The notes beneath the pieces were generated by a model. It saw only the letters and a list, made by a program, of their open reading frames with translations. It searched no databases and was not told the DNA's origin. 37,772 nt of DNA. Source: CAYRFF01 sp964436125 (GTDB taxonomy: Bacteria > Bacteroidota > Bacteroidia > Chitinophagales > Saprospiraceae). A program made the translations under genes and the position numbers. Location of the stretch: positions 1-37,772 of the forward strand of contig CAYTBT010000029.1 of NCBI GenBank assembly GCA_964436125.1, read 5' to 3'. Below, piece after piece: positions 23,602 through 33,386 of the stretch (position 1 is the stretch's first letter; the number at the start of each line of letters is the position of its first letter).

Positions 23602-25089
23602 ATGGAATACGGCTTTTTCTCTTTAATACCTCCTGTGGTTGCCATAGCTCTGGCGATATGGACGCGGAAAGTATATGTATCGTTATTATTTGGTGTTTTT
23701 ATGGGCTGGCTTGTTGTGGCCGGCTGGAATATACCTGAAGGATTCCTTATGACTATAGAGGCATTCGTGGGGGTATTTGCGGAAGCTGGGAATACAAGAA
23801 CGATTATGTTTTCAGCCTTGATGGGAGCATTGATATACTTTATGCAGGCATCGGGAGGTGTGAAAGGCTTTATAAACTCGGTTGAGAATTATCTGGAGAA
23901 AAGGAAACACAGGGGAATAGAGGGACGACGACGGAGCGTCCAGTTTATGGGCTGGATAACCGGCATGGTAGTATTTGTGGAGACGAGTATATCGGTGTTG
24001 ACCGTGGGGATTTTATTCCGACCATTATTTGATAAATTGAAGATAAGTAGAGAGAAGCTCGCCTATATTGCGGACTCTACGAGTGCTCCGACCTCGGTAT
24101 TATTGCCATTTAATGCCTGGGGTGCATTTATAATGGGCCTCTTGATTACACAGGGTATAGATAAGCCATTTCCACTATTAATTGAGTCGATATTCTTAAA
24201 TTTCTATCCGATATTTGCCTTGATAATGGTATTTCTGGTTATCCGGTTTCAGTGGAATATAGGTCCGATGAAGAAGGCAGCAGAGCGCATGAGGACTACG
24301 GGTGAACTCTTTGATGAAGGTTCTACACCGATGATGGCTACGGAGTTAACGGAAACGAAGGCAAAGGAAGGCGTTAAGGCACAGACAATTAATATGTTGC
24401 TTCCGCTAGCAATGATGATTCTTATGATGCCGATAATGTTGACAGTGACGGGATGGGATGCAGCTGTTGCAGCTATACCGGATGGGACATTTATAGAGAA
24501 AGTTTTACACTCAATCAATGAAGGTTCCGGTTCTACATCAGTGCTGGTTGCGGTTACAGTTGCACTGATTACAGGATATATATTATATGCGATTAAAGGT
24601 ATTTTTACAGGCAAGGAACTAGTTGACGGGACGATGACCGGTATCAAAGGGATGATGCCGCTGGCATTGTTGATGATGTTTGCATTTGCTATAAATGATG
24701 TCTGTGTCGCATTGCAGACAGGAGAATACGTAGCCTCTGTTGCGCAGTCCTGGTTATCTCCATCGCTGGTGCCTGCACTTATCTTCTTGATATCGGCATT
24801 TATTGCATTTGCCACGGGGACCTCGTGGGGGACATTTGCCATTATGATAGGTATTGCTATTCCTATGGCTCAGGTTATGGATGCACACTTATTGCTCACG
24901 CTTGCTGCCGTGCTCGGTGGTGGTGTATTTGGGGATCATTGTTCGCCGATTTCTGATACGACAATATTGAGCAGTATGGCGGCTGCTTCTGATCACATTG
25001 ATCACGTTAAAACGCAGTTGCCCTATGGATTAATCTGTGGAGCTTGTGCCATTTTATGTTATCTTGTTTCAGGTTATATGCTGACCTGA
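23602..25089 (+). CDS. nhaC: NhaC-family Na+/H+ antiporter
   Basis: The 495-residue inner-membrane protein has about 11-12 hydrophobic segments and family motifs: SLIPPVVAIALAIWTRKVYV at the start, MGWITGMVVFVETSISVLTV, YIADSTSAPTSVLLPFNAWG, ATGTSWGTFAIMIGIAIPMA and GGGVFGDHCSPISDTTILSS. The last two contain the conserved polar residues of the transport core. It exchanges protons for Na+ (some family members carry malate/lactate or amino acids instead). It follows the arginyltransferase-like gene after 9 bp; the functional link is unclear. Confidence 0.85.
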   Translation: MEYGFFSLIPPVVAIALAIWTRKVYVSLLFGVFMGWLVVAGWNIPEGFLMTIEAFVGVFAEAGNTRTIMFSALMGALIYFMQASGGVKGFINSVENYLEKRKHRGIEGRRRSVQFMGWITGMVVFVETSISVLTVGILFRPLFDKLKISREKLAYIADSTSAPTSVLLPFNAWGAFIMGLLITQGIDKPFPLLIESIFLNFYPIFALIMVFLVIRFQWNIGPMKKAAERMRTTGELFDEGSTPMMATELTETKAKEGVKAQTINMLLPLAMMILMMPIMLTVTGWDAAVAAIPDGTFIEKVLHSINEGSGSTSVLVAVTVALITGYILYAIKGIFTGKELVDGTMTGIKGMMPLALLMMFAFAINDVCVALQTGEYVASVAQSWLSPSLVPALIFLISAFIAFATGTSWGTFAIMIGIAIPMAQVMDAHLLLTLAAVLGGGVFGDHCSPISDTTILSSMAAASDHIDHVKTQLPYGLICGACAILCYLVSGYMLT

Positions 25090-25229
25090 GATTGAGCAAC
25101 TAGCTGTGCAAATTTTTATGATCGATATGCATTAACTCTCTTGGATTAAGGGGAATTATAGGGAAGATAGACTGACGAGGCAATTGTGATTTATGCACAG
25201 AGTGATATTGAGGCTTGACATTGTATGGC

Positions 25230-26276
25230 TCATATTCCATCAAATTGTAGTACGGCATAATTCCTACCTTCTTTTTGCGCAAGCAAAAATGCGTTTACAA
25301 TATCGTCCAGCGTTTTTTCAAGTGGTGTATAATGGAGCTTTAATAGTTCGATGCTCTTTGAATTATCGTATTTGGTTTTTCGGCGAGAAGAAAGTACGGT
25401 GTGTTTTGTTACGACCGGCTCACTTGAAGTAAGGATACCTTTCAATTTCTCCCACCTCCAGAAAAGGCCACCGAGCCAGTCAGGTAACTCATTCTTGGGC
25501 ATTTTTACCTTGAGTTTTTCCGTGAGTAGGGCAAAGAAATCTTTATATAGGATATTGACGCCATTTATAACAAATCGTTCATCAGTAATGGGGGATTCCA
25601 TACACAAGCGCGCTGCAATGGCCACATCTCTCACATCGACAAATGCTGCGCTTCCGCGGGGGTAAAAAGGAAGCCCTTCAGCTGTCCTCGAGATAATAGC
25701 CGCCGAGCTACTGCCCCAGAATCCCGCTCCGAGAATAACCGAGGGGTTTAAGATAATCGTATCAAGCCCCTCTTGCTGTCCTCTCCAGACATGCCTTTCA
25801 GCACTATATTTACTCTTGCTATACGGACTATTATCAGCACTCTGGTCAAAGTTGTCTCGCTCCGTAGTCAATCCTCCATTGCCTTGCCTTCCGAGCGCAG
25901 CAATAGAGCTGATATGGACGAGCTTGCCGACTTTATAGTGCAGTGCCGCATTGACGATATTTTCAGTTCCGAGGATGTTCACTTCATACATTTCTTCCTT
26001 CCCGGAGCTTGCCAGCGATACAATTGCCGCAGTATGAATAAGTATGTCCCCTTTCTCCAGGAAATCGAGACTGGTAAGATCGGTAATATCCGCATTAATC
26101 CAGCTTATGTTATCCTTGACATCAGCGACGAGTTGCATGGATGAATTTTCTCTTTTTATACCCACTATATTCTTATATCCGCTTCCGCAAATGTGCCGAA
26201 GGATATGACTACCGAGCATGCCTGTTGCACCGGTGATTACAATCCGTGTGTGCTTATTTATTTCCATTCGGTGCAT
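25230..26276 (-). CDS. NAD(P)-dependent epimerase/dehydratase (extended SDR)
   Basis: The protein has the Rossmann motif VITGATGMLGS (13-23), an acidic strand-2 region, the DIL-IHTAAIVSL segment, LVHISSIAALG and the catalytic NSPYSKSKYSAE (YxxxK). With 348 residues it is close to the usual 300-350. Sequences of this type act on nucleotide sugars or on flavonoid-like/sterol substrates; the substrate is not predictable here. It is the last gene of an operon with anmK and cytochrome c: its ORF overlaps anmK by 23 bp, or 14 bp if the start is Met4 (26267). Confidence 0.88.
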   Translation of the reverse strand: MHRMEINKHTRIVITGATGMLGSHILRHICGSGYKNIVGIKRENSSMQLVADVKDNISWINADITDLTSLDFLEKGDILIHTAAIVSLASSGKEEMYEVNILGTENIVNAALHYKVGKLVHISSIAALGRQGNGGLTTERDNFDQSADNSPYSKSKYSAERHVWRGQQEGLDTIILNPSVILGAGFWGSSSAAIISRTAEGLPFYPRGSAAFVDVRDVAIAARLCMESPITDERFVINGVNILYKDFFALLTEKLKVKMPKNELPDWLGGLFWRWEKLKGILTSSEPVVTKHTVLSSRRKTKYDNSKSIELLKLHYTPLEKTLDDIVNAFLLAQKEGRNYAVLQFDGI

Positions 26277-27321
26277 TCATATATACTGCTCCTGCAGAGA
26301 CGAGGTCTCGTGCTCTTGTCATTCCTTTTAAATAATTGGGCCTGCCGATATAACGCAGTTGTGCTGCCAATGCAATTAATAGACTTTCTTTAAAATCAAT
26401 CAAATTCTTGTCCGGAAGCACAATATCCGTATTAGGTGCATATTCACGGAGTAATTTTATGAAATATTTATTGTGTGCGCCTCCTCCGGTAACAAGACAA
26501 GATGAAATACCTTCCAAGTGCTCTGAAATCTCCCCGGCGATATGCTTATAAAAAGTATGGAGGAGATCCGGGATGTCCAGTTGAGAATCTATGAGAAAAG
26601 GCTGGAAATAGTCACTGATCTTATCATTGGAAAGAGAACGTGGTATAGCAAGCTTATAAAAAGGAAAAGCCTGAAAAAAATATGCTATTTTCTCATGATA
26701 TGTGCCGGTAGAGCCGATATTCCCATCCCGATCGTAGGTATAGCCGGCTTGTTGTGCTAGGAAATTAATTACTTGATTGAAGGGGCCTATATCATAGGCT
26801 GCATCATCGGTCGTTATGTTGACAATGCCACCGAGATTTATCCATGCATTATATTCAGAAAAGAGGAGATGGTCCACGAGTGGTGCCATAGGTGCACCTT
26901 CACCGCCGCGTGCGATATCTTGGTTTCTGAAATCTGTGATGCAGGGAATATTGACCTTTTCACTTATTTTTCCTCCATTTCCGAGTTGAATTGAATATCC
27001 CTGTTCCGGTTGGTGGAGAAAAGTGTGTCCGTGGAGTCCTATAAGATCGCAGGGAACATTGTCAGAAAGGAAATCGAGTATTTCTTCTATCAAGAAATCA
27101 GTATATGCATTTTCTATGGCAAAGTATTCTACTGCGTTGACGCTTGCAAGATCAGAAAGACCTTGTTTAATCGCTTCCGGGTAATCGGCCGTGGAAGTTT
27201 TTAAACAATCCCAGTCGATATCGGGATATGAACTCGTATCAATCGTGAATAGAGCGAGGTCAACACCGTCAAGCGAGCTGCCTGACATAATCCCCAGTAC
27301 TCCCAGTTTCTTATTTCTCAT
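26254..27321 (-). CDS. anmK: Anhydro-N-acetylmuramic acid kinase
   Basis: AnmK phosphorylates 1,6-anhydro-MurNAc while opening its ring, giving MurNAc-6-P for cell-wall recycling. It shows the N-terminal phosphate loop GIMSGSSLDGVDLALF, GLHGHTFLHQPEQGYSIQLG, ITDFRNQDIARGGEGAPMAP, INLGGIVNIT and the C-terminal CLVTGGGAHNKYFIKLL. The length of 355 residues is typical. It overlaps the cytochrome c gene by 11 bp upstream and the SDR gene downstream. MurQ etherase, the next enzyme, is not in this window. Confidence 0.95.
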   Translation of the reverse strand: MRNKKLGVLGIMSGSSLDGVDLALFTIDTSSYPDIDWDCLKTSTADYPEAIKQGLSDLASVNAVEYFAIENAYTDFLIEEILDFLSDNVPCDLIGLHGHTFLHQPEQGYSIQLGNGGKISEKVNIPCITDFRNQDIARGGEGAPMAPLVDHLLFSEYNAWINLGGIVNITTDDAAYDIGPFNQVINFLAQQAGYTYDRDGNIGSTGTYHEKIAYFFQAFPFYKLAIPRSLSNDKISDYFQPFLIDSQLDIPDLLHTFYKHIAGEISEHLEGISSCLVTGGGAHNKYFIKLLREYAPNTDIVLPDKNLIDFKESLLIALAAQLRYIGRPNYLKGMTRARDLVSAGAVYMNAPNGNK

Positions 27322-27625
27322 CGGAAAATTTCATTGTGAACTTGGCAACTTTTTTAATCTGCTCGTCGGACAAGGTGTTGCCAAATGGAGTCATGAGCCC
27401 TTTCCCGCGGGTGATAATCATAATCCTATCTGTCAAGGGAAGTTCAGATTGCGTGAGATCTTTTGCTCCATTGGCACCGCGCTTTCCATCAGCACCGTGA
27501 CATACCGCACAGTAGGTCATGAAAATGTCTTCTCCACTCATATTTTTTGTGGAAGCTGCATTATTGCAATTTGAAAGCAATATAATGAAGATTCCCATAC
27601 TGAGAAAAATGTAAAACTTGCGCAT
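27311..27625 (-). CDS. Small class I cytochrome c lipoprotein
   Basis: This is a 104-residue electron carrier. A lipobox (LLSNC, Cys20) is followed by the haem-binding CAVCHG (Cys39, Cys42, His43) and GLMTPFG, whose Met78 is the likely sixth haem ligand. It should sit anchored at the periplasmic face of a membrane. It heads the operon with anmK and the SDR gene, but nothing in their functions ties them together. No oxidase or reductase partner is visible in the window. Confidence 0.92.
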   Translation of the reverse strand: MRKFYIFLSMGIFIILLSNCNNAASTKNMSGEDIFMTYCAVCHGADGKRGANGAKDLTQSELPLTDRIMIITRGKGLMTPFGNTLSDEQIKKVAKFTMKFSDEK

Positions 27626-27632
27626 ATACTTA

Positions 27633-27640
27633 TATCTTTG
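27633..27640 (+). promoter_or_regulatory. Possible -7 box for the M48 peptidase gene
   Basis: TATCTTTG matches TAnnTTTG, but lies about 165 bp before the ATG at 27805. A long leader would follow. No -33 box is seen, so this is weak. Confidence 0.25.
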
Positions 27641-27804
27641 AACTTCGTTTATATTACATAAATTGCAAGCAAAAGTTTACTGTATGACAGCTCGACTCGG
27701 GCTAGTGAACGATAGTCCTTGTAAAATGTTAAAAGATTATCTTAAAGATTAATTGAAAATCGGGAATAGAATTAACCAGAGAAAAGAAATTAAACCGGAA
27801 TAAC

Positions 27805-28602
27805 ATGAAGACAATACATTACTTCTTAATCCTGTGCCTGAGCTCTACTATGCTTCTGAGCTCTTGCGACGAGGATGGAGATATAAATATTTTTACTATT
27901 CAAGATGATAAAAAGCTCGGTCAGCAGTTGCGAGACGAGATTTTGAATTCGCCGGATGAATATAATATTATCGATAGAGCCGATAATCCACAAGCCTATA
28001 ATTATGTGGAAGAAATTGTACAGGAAATTCTGAATACCGGTAAGGTACGTTATAAGGATGAATTTCCGTGGGAAGTATATCTTATCAAGGATGATTCTAC
28101 CTTGAATGCTTTCTGCGCACCCGGCGGCTATATCTTTGTCTATTCCGGTATCATTAAATTTCTGGATGAGAAAGATGCATTTGTCGGTGTGATGGGCCAT
28201 GAAATGGCACACGCAGATCTCCGCCACTCAACGGAGCAACTGACCAAAGCCTATGGTGTCACTACCTTGTTAAATATCGCTCTCGGAAAGGATGATAATA
28301 CATTAATAAAACAAGTTCTATCTTCCTTATTGTCCTTAAAATTCAGCCGTAATGATGAGGCCGAGGCAGATAAACAATCCGTAATTTATCTCTGTGGAAC
28401 GCAATACGCCGCCAATGGCGCCGCTGCTTTCTTTGAAAAACTTGAGGCTGCAGGAACACCTACTCCACCGGAATTTTTAAGCACTCATCCATCACCGGAA
28501 CATCGCATCGAGGATATTAATAAGGAAGCAGAGGAAAGAGATTGTGATACTACCTATAATTCTTCACAGTCAGAATGGAGAGAATTCCAGAATAGCTTGT
28601 AA
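27805..28602 (+). CDS. M48 family zinc metallopeptidase lipoprotein (BepA/LoiP-like)
   Basis: The 265-residue protein has a lipoprotein signal (MLLSSC, Cys21) followed by acidic DEDGD. The zinc site is GHEMAHADLRHS (His132, Glu133, His136), and NDEAEADKQSVIYL supplies the third ligand, probably Glu185. STHPSPEHRIEDI near the C-terminus is another M48C hallmark. Relatives degrade misfolded outer-membrane proteins or help assemble them in the periplasm. The gene stands alone between divergent and converging neighbours. Confidence 0.93.
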   Translation: MKTIHYFLILCLSSTMLLSSCDEDGDINIFTIQDDKKLGQQLRDEILNSPDEYNIIDRADNPQAYNYVEEIVQEILNTGKVRYKDEFPWEVYLIKDDSTLNAFCAPGGYIFVYSGIIKFLDEKDAFVGVMGHEMAHADLRHSTEQLTKAYGVTTLLNIALGKDDNTLIKQVLSSLLSLKFSRNDEAEADKQSVIYLCGTQYAANGAAAFFEKLEAAGTPTPPEFLSTHPSPEHRIEDINKEAEERDCDTTYNSSQSEWREFQNSL

Positions 28603-28625
28603 TCGATGCTGATTATCTCGCTATT

Positions 28626-28649
28626 GTAAGCCGTAAGTTGAAGGTCGTA
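28626..28649. repeat. Short remnant of CGTAAG/AGTTGAA repeat
   Basis: The sequence reads GTAAG-CCGTAAG-TTGAAGG-TCGTA, combining in one string both words that form the tandem arrays at 13601-13836. The surrounding gap (28603-28851) contains no gene; a degenerate TTC-loop hairpin lies near 28776-28796. Confidence 0.5.
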
Positions 28650-28851
28650 TGCGGAAACCAGCTGAGCTCATTTAATGATAGAGGCCCGGCTCCTTTCCTC
28701 TTGAGGATGATTGAGAAAATTCATGCCTTTCTATAAGCTAGGTAACACTCGCTGGTTTAAAGGTCAAGTGCTCAGAGGAGTCTCCTTCGGCGGACTATAT
28801 ACAAGACTTCGCTCTGTAATAAAAGGGGTATAGCCTAGAAAATCCTTGTAA

Positions 28852-31518
28852 TTAAAATGTCCAGCTTACGCCGCCGATAATATATCCAGGGAAAATCATA
28901 TATCGTGTAAAGGTATTGGCATTGAGACCAAAGTTATTGACGAGTTTCTCCTTAGGTTCCAGATTGAGAATATTATCGGCAACTATCGTGAATCTCAATG
29001 GTAAATTTTTAAGCTCATAACTCGCCTCTATGTCCCAGATATACAATTCCGATGATTCTGCTCCACCGCGATCAAAGTTGTAGTCAAAGTCCGTTTCTAT
29101 CTTGAAACCACCGACCTTGTACTCGAGCTCTATGCGCGGCGTATAAGACGTAAAGCCTGTCTTCCGCCCATTCTCTTGTATGCTTGAATTATAACTATAG
29201 CTGAAACCAAGGTCAACGTTTAATGGAAACTCCCACTTGGATCGTATGCTCAAGGAGGCGCGATAAAAATTATTCTTTACCTTGAAGGTCGCATCCTGCC
29301 TTGCCGCAAATCCCTCCGACCACGTATAATTCAAGCGGGGCCTTATCGATATAGGCAATATATCCAATTCCTTTCCAAACATTAAAAAACTGGAAAAACT
29401 CTGACTGAAAGGTACCAATGTCGTCGCACTTAAGATATATTCAGGATATTGTTGCCTCAAGCCGCTGATTACATCATCAGAATATGAATACGATACAGAA
29501 CCAAACATAAACAGCTCCTTCATTACATTAAAATTCCTATACCACAACCGCGTATTATAAGACTTCTGTGCGATGTCCATGGGAAACATTCCCGTACTTA
29601 ATTGTGTAGCAGATTCAATTTCATAGGTTGACCTTACCTGATTGAAAGATGGATATTCAAGTCCATAGCCTCCTGAAAAACCCACTACATGCGCTCGGTT
29701 GAACTTCCTTTTTACTTCAAGTTCATAACCCGGGAAAAACTCTTCATGCGCGCCGGCAATGGCAAAATGTCTATTATAATAATTTAAGCTTATCTTCGGT
29801 GCTATTTCCCAGTCAGCACTCTCATATCCTCCCTTTACTCCTATCACTGCAGCATGTTGTTGCAATTCAGCATCGCGATCGAAGTCCACAATACCTACCT
29901 TATCAGCATTGAGTAGTAGTTTATTATGCGTGTAAGAATACTCTGCAAGTGGTTGTATAAACAAGTCATTCTTTACTAGTTTAAGGTCTGTAGAAACATT
30001 AAGCTGTTGATCGAGTCTCGTCCTGTTCTGCAATATACTATACGAGCTATCTCCCGCTATCGGCAAGGCGAGAAATGGAAAATCATCCCTGAAATAATTG
30101 CCGCCGGTAACCTTGGTATTATCGTATCTCATATCAATTCTCCACTGCCCTTTTTCTCCAACCTTTCTCCGCATCAACATACTCGGTAATACAAGATAAT
30201 TATCATCGTCGGATGTTCTTATAGTTTTAAACTGCTTGGCTCCGTATTTCCCGGTATTATTATAGTCAACACTTGCAGTATTATAACTCAAGGGGATACT
30301 GAAGCTCATAAAAGTAAGACTGTCGAGTTGATAATCTATTTTGCCCACGACACTCACGATAGGCGTCTTGGAGAATGAGCTCATATTCTCCGTTCTCGTG
30401 ATATTTTCACTGAGGTATTCTGTTCTTGTAAAAACTTCTGATTTCCTCTCGGCATAAGCAGCAATAGCAAATGCTTTCACCTGCAACTTGTCATTGGGTT
30501 GATAATCGAGGTTAATATTGACTATTCCATCCCGATTGGATTGCACCCTGTCGCTTATCCGTAATCCCGACGGCAACAATGCGGTCATCGAGCTGTTGCT
30601 TATCACAAATCTACGGCCATGCCGATCTCCACTCAGCATCCCGCGTATATCGCTCCAGTTCAGGACCTCCTCACCGACGTTATTAGCTCGGACAAATGTA
30701 CTTATACCGAGCTTATCTCCGAGTTTAAAGGCATTGACACTTCCCTTTACTGAATGTGGATAACCCCCGAGGACTTCCACCTCTCCGGACCATTTATCAA
30801 GTTCGCTGTCTTTCAATCTGACATCCATCGCCACATCTTCCGACCTCTCCGTATTAAATTGCTGTGCATCGGTTTTATAATTCTCAATAATTTTTATCGT
30901 CTTCAGCTGATCCGCTCTTATACCTTCTGTCGCCAGCTTCTGATTACTGTTTATAATATCGCGTCCCTGGACAAGAAGCTTTGTGATTTTCTCGCCACCG
31001 TAATACACGGAACCATCACGGATCTCCATCCCCGGAAGTCGATTAATAACATCGCCCAGAGTACGCTCCGCGCCCGTCGTAAAATATCCAAGGTCAAAGG
31101 TAAGCGTATCTCCATCTTGCTTAACACCTATTTTCTCCCCTTCGATTGTGACTGCCTCGAGATTAAAGCCCTCTTGTTTAAGCCTTACGGCAAATGGCTG
31201 CGCGTATTGCTCAGGACTCGTAATAAGCTGAAAAACCTTCCCCAGGCCAAATTTGCTGAACTCCAGTACAAAGCTGTCTCTGTCCGGAACCTTTGCCGAC
31301 CATTTGCCTTGAGCGTCTGTCAATGCATAATCAATGAAAGTCACGGAATCAAGCTCTAGTATATTCACCACGGCCTGCTCCACCGGTGAGCCTGTTTCAT
31401 CATAGATGCTTCCTTTCATAACATCTTGTGCCATTCCCGTTGAAATACTTATGAAAAGCACAATTGACAAGGATAAAAGCACCTTGTCGACACTAGTTCT
31501 TGTAAAATTAATCATCAT
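28852..31518 (-). CDS. TonB-receptor-like outer membrane beta-barrel protein with carboxypeptidase-like regulatory domain
   Basis: The 888-residue protein has a signal peptide (to about residue 30, STGMAQ), a carboxypeptidase-regulatory-like beta-sandwich (about 32-115, KGSIYDETGSPVEQAVVNIL), a plug-like domain (about 120-225, TLGDVINRLPGMEIRDGSVY) and a long beta-barrel rich in alternating aromatic and polar strands up to the terminal VSWTF. A final aromatic residue is typical of outer-membrane barrels. It overlaps the GLPGLI gene upstream by 11 bp. This receptor/GLPGLI pair is recurrent in Bacteroidota; no SusD partner is seen, so the cargo is unknown. Confidence 0.88.
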   Translation of the reverse strand: MMINFTRTSVDKVLLSLSIVLFISISTGMAQDVMKGSIYDETGSPVEQAVVNILELDSVTFIDYALTDAQGKWSAKVPDRDSFVLEFSKFGLGKVFQLITSPEQYAQPFAVRLKQEGFNLEAVTIEGEKIGVKQDGDTLTFDLGYFTTGAERTLGDVINRLPGMEIRDGSVYYGGEKITKLLVQGRDIINSNQKLATEGIRADQLKTIKIIENYKTDAQQFNTERSEDVAMDVRLKDSELDKWSGEVEVLGGYPHSVKGSVNAFKLGDKLGISTFVRANNVGEEVLNWSDIRGMLSGDRHGRRFVISNSSMTALLPSGLRISDRVQSNRDGIVNINLDYQPNDKLQVKAFAIAAYAERKSEVFTRTEYLSENITRTENMSSFSKTPIVSVVGKIDYQLDSLTFMSFSIPLSYNTASVDYNNTGKYGAKQFKTIRTSDDDNYLVLPSMLMRRKVGEKGQWRIDMRYDNTKVTGGNYFRDDFPFLALPIAGDSSYSILQNRTRLDQQLNVSTDLKLVKNDLFIQPLAEYSYTHNKLLLNADKVGIVDFDRDAELQQHAAVIGVKGGYESADWEIAPKISLNYYNRHFAIAGAHEEFFPGYELEVKRKFNRAHVVGFSGGYGLEYPSFNQVRSTYEIESATQLSTGMFPMDIAQKSYNTRLWYRNFNVMKELFMFGSVSYSYSDDVISGLRQQYPEYILSATTLVPFSQSFSSFLMFGKELDILPISIRPRLNYTWSEGFAARQDATFKVKNNFYRASLSIRSKWEFPLNVDLGFSYSYNSSIQENGRKTGFTSYTPRIELEYKVGGFKIETDFDYNFDRGGAESSELYIWDIEASYELKNLPLRFTIVADNILNLEPKEKLVNNFGLNANTFTRYMIFPGYIIGGVSWTF

Positions 31519-32251
31519 TATTGTTAAGTCTTTTTACGACATTGGCCTGCCATGCTTTTTCTCTGAATTTATCTTCAGAAATACAAGTCGATAAATCGCT
31601 AGGCGCGGGTTCAATTTCTTTCTCTATTTTCTTAATCCATTCTGCAATATAAATCGCCGTCGGACTTTCAACCGCCAGAATCAATCCAGGCAATCCGCTA
31701 TACGTCTCAGGCCCGGCAGATATCGGGATAGCACGAGTAAACCATGCCACTATCGTATCACCATTTTCATTCAAGGTAAATGCCTTATTGCACAGGATGT
31801 CACAGAAAACTTTTACTCCTTTATCCATCTGCCATTCATAAGTCTCCTGCGTATTGATTCCGGTACAGATAGAATCCGGGAGTAAGCTCGAGTGTTTAAT
31901 GCTTATCCCTTTCCTTAAATTACTTCTCCAGTAATAGGTTTTTTCATAATTGCCACCCCACCAGCCACGTTCACGGTTCTCTTCCTTCCGCATATCGACT
32001 AGAGTATCAAATTTAAATACCGCATTCATACCATCTGTGTATAAATTATAATACGATCGCACATTATTGGCTTCTTCATTCTTGCGCATCATATATCTCC
32101 GCTTTTCAGCAGCAGAACTGTACCATCGAGGGATGTCATTTTCATTGGGGACGACCTGCTTCTTATAAAACACATGTAAAGTCTGACTGCTTGCTACCTG
32201 CCCTTGACAGATAAAAAGCACACCCAATATCATTATTATTACTCTACTCAT
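31508..32251 (-). CDS. GLPGLI family exported protein
   Basis: The protein contains the name-giving motif TYSGLPGLILAVES in its C-terminal third and the usual family architecture: signal peptide (MSRVIIMILGVLFICQG), then about 220 extracytoplasmic residues with many tyrosines and paired strands. The start at 32251 gives a clean signal peptide; the frame is open to 32302 and also has an ATG at 32263. Its function is unestablished. Coupling to the downstream barrel protein (11-bp overlap) suggests a joint periplasmic or outer-membrane role. Confidence 0.88.
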   Translation of the reverse strand: MSRVIIMILGVLFICQGQVASSQTLHVFYKKQVVPNENDIPRWYSSAAEKRRYMMRKNEEANNVRSYYNLYTDGMNAVFKFDTLVDMRKEENRERGWWGGNYEKTYYWRSNLRKGISIKHSSLLPDSICTGINTQETYEWQMDKGVKVFCDILCNKAFTLNENGDTIVAWFTRAIPISAGPETYSGLPGLILAVESPTAIYIAEWIKKIEKEIEPAPSDLSTCISEDKFREKAWQANVVKRLNNNDD

Positions 32252-32478
32252 ATCTCCTTTCATTCTGGAACGCAATTGTAAAAGGTTTAAGGCACTTTCC
32301 ATTGACCTAATCTACCAAACGCTCTATTTCTTGGATTATTGGCTCTTCTATCTATCTTGTATCGTGAGAAAGGGATAAATGGATGAAAATTTACTTGTGA
32401 TTTTGCCCGTGCCTTATATCTATAATGGCAGATGCCCTTGCATGTCTCAAGCTGAAATATTTGCCTTATGTGGAAACA

Positions 32479-33150
32479 CTAGTTTACTTCTGTACCATCG
32501 CTGCTTTCAGGCTTCTCTTTTAAATTGTCAAATAGATCTTTACTCCCGGCTCCCATACTTACCACAGTGCGGAGTGCCGGCTCAAGCTTCACATCGACAA
32601 AATGGAGCTGTTTTTCAGAAACATGATAGACCATGCCATTGGCAGGATTGGGTGCAGTAGGAATATATACCGTGTACATCTCTTTATCAATCTTCTGAAT
32701 CACAAATGCCGTCTGCAAGGTTCCCGTCTTAAAAATATCAACCAGCGCAACATGTTGAAAGGGCAATTCCTTGGCTCCGGTAAATTGACGCAAAGTCTCT
32801 CTGAAAGTCGAGTATAATGGTATCTGATAAAGAAATGCCTTTTCAAATTGACTGAAGTACATATTCCCGATACGCGTGCTGATAAATAATCCGGCAAAGT
32901 AAAATATGCCTATCAATATCCCTAGTGATAATAGATAAATAAACCAGCCCGGATTCCCACCTCCCGTCAGAATCTCTGCAATGGGCCGCAAGATGCTGAG
33001 GACGAGATTGAATACAAATACGATAACAAACAATAATATTATCACGGGCAGTAGCATGACTATCCCTTTAAATACCGTATTGAGAAACTTTTTCTTCGTT
33101 TTATCTCTGAGTCTAGATTCCTTTCCATGATTGGGCTTTGATGGCATCAT
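32479..33150 (-). CDS. DUF502 family membrane protein
   Basis: The 223-residue protein has a basic N-terminus, two strong membrane helices (about 28-52 and 70-92) and a soluble C-terminal domain with the family signature MYTVYIPTAPNPANGMVYHV followed by LEPALRTVVSMG. DUF502 proteins occur across bacteria and plants (LIKE-COV); molecular function is unclear. It is transcribed alone, about 230 bp upstream of the GLPGLI gene and divergent from the mannosidase. Confidence 0.88.
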   Translation of the reverse strand: MMPSKPNHGKESRLRDKTKKKFLNTVFKGIVMLLPVIILLFVIVFVFNLVLSILRPIAEILTGGGNPGWFIYLLSLGILIGIFYFAGLFISTRIGNMYFSQFEKAFLYQIPLYSTFRETLRQFTGAKELPFQHVALVDIFKTGTLQTAFVIQKIDKEMYTVYIPTAPNPANGMVYHVSEKQLHFVDVKLEPALRTVVSMGAGSKDLFDNLKEKPESSDGTEVN

Positions 33151-33334
33151 GTTTTTATTCTTTTTTGTTTAAAATCTATTTCAAATGGTAAAGTAACGCA
33201 TTAAGCGCGATTAATCATAAATATAAACTCCTGAAGACACAAGGGTTGCAATCCGACAGAGAAAACAACTGAAAACCGGCCTTTAATCACATATATCGGT
33301 ACAGTTTCTTTTAAAAGCATTATTCTGACCTCAC

Positions 33335-33362
33335 TTGTACCGAAGAATTTTTCATACCTTTA
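33335..33362 (+). promoter_or_regulatory. Putative promoter of the mannosidase-transporter operon
   Basis: TTG (33335-33337), 17 nt and TACCTTTA (33355-33362, one mismatch to TAnnTTTG). Transcription would start near 33369, which supports translation starting at 33387 rather than at the ATG at 33369. Confidence 0.45.
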
Positions 33363-33386
33363 GCCTTATTGTCAAAAGTGCTATTT

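Noticed and set aside
24249..24842. 197-codon minus-strand frame
   Set aside because: Antisense to nhaC; its composition (I, A, V, S, P) mirrors reverse-read membrane codons.
30754..31359. 201-codon plus-strand frame
   Set aside because: Antisense to the barrel protein's regulatory and plug domains, which are clearly the coding strand.
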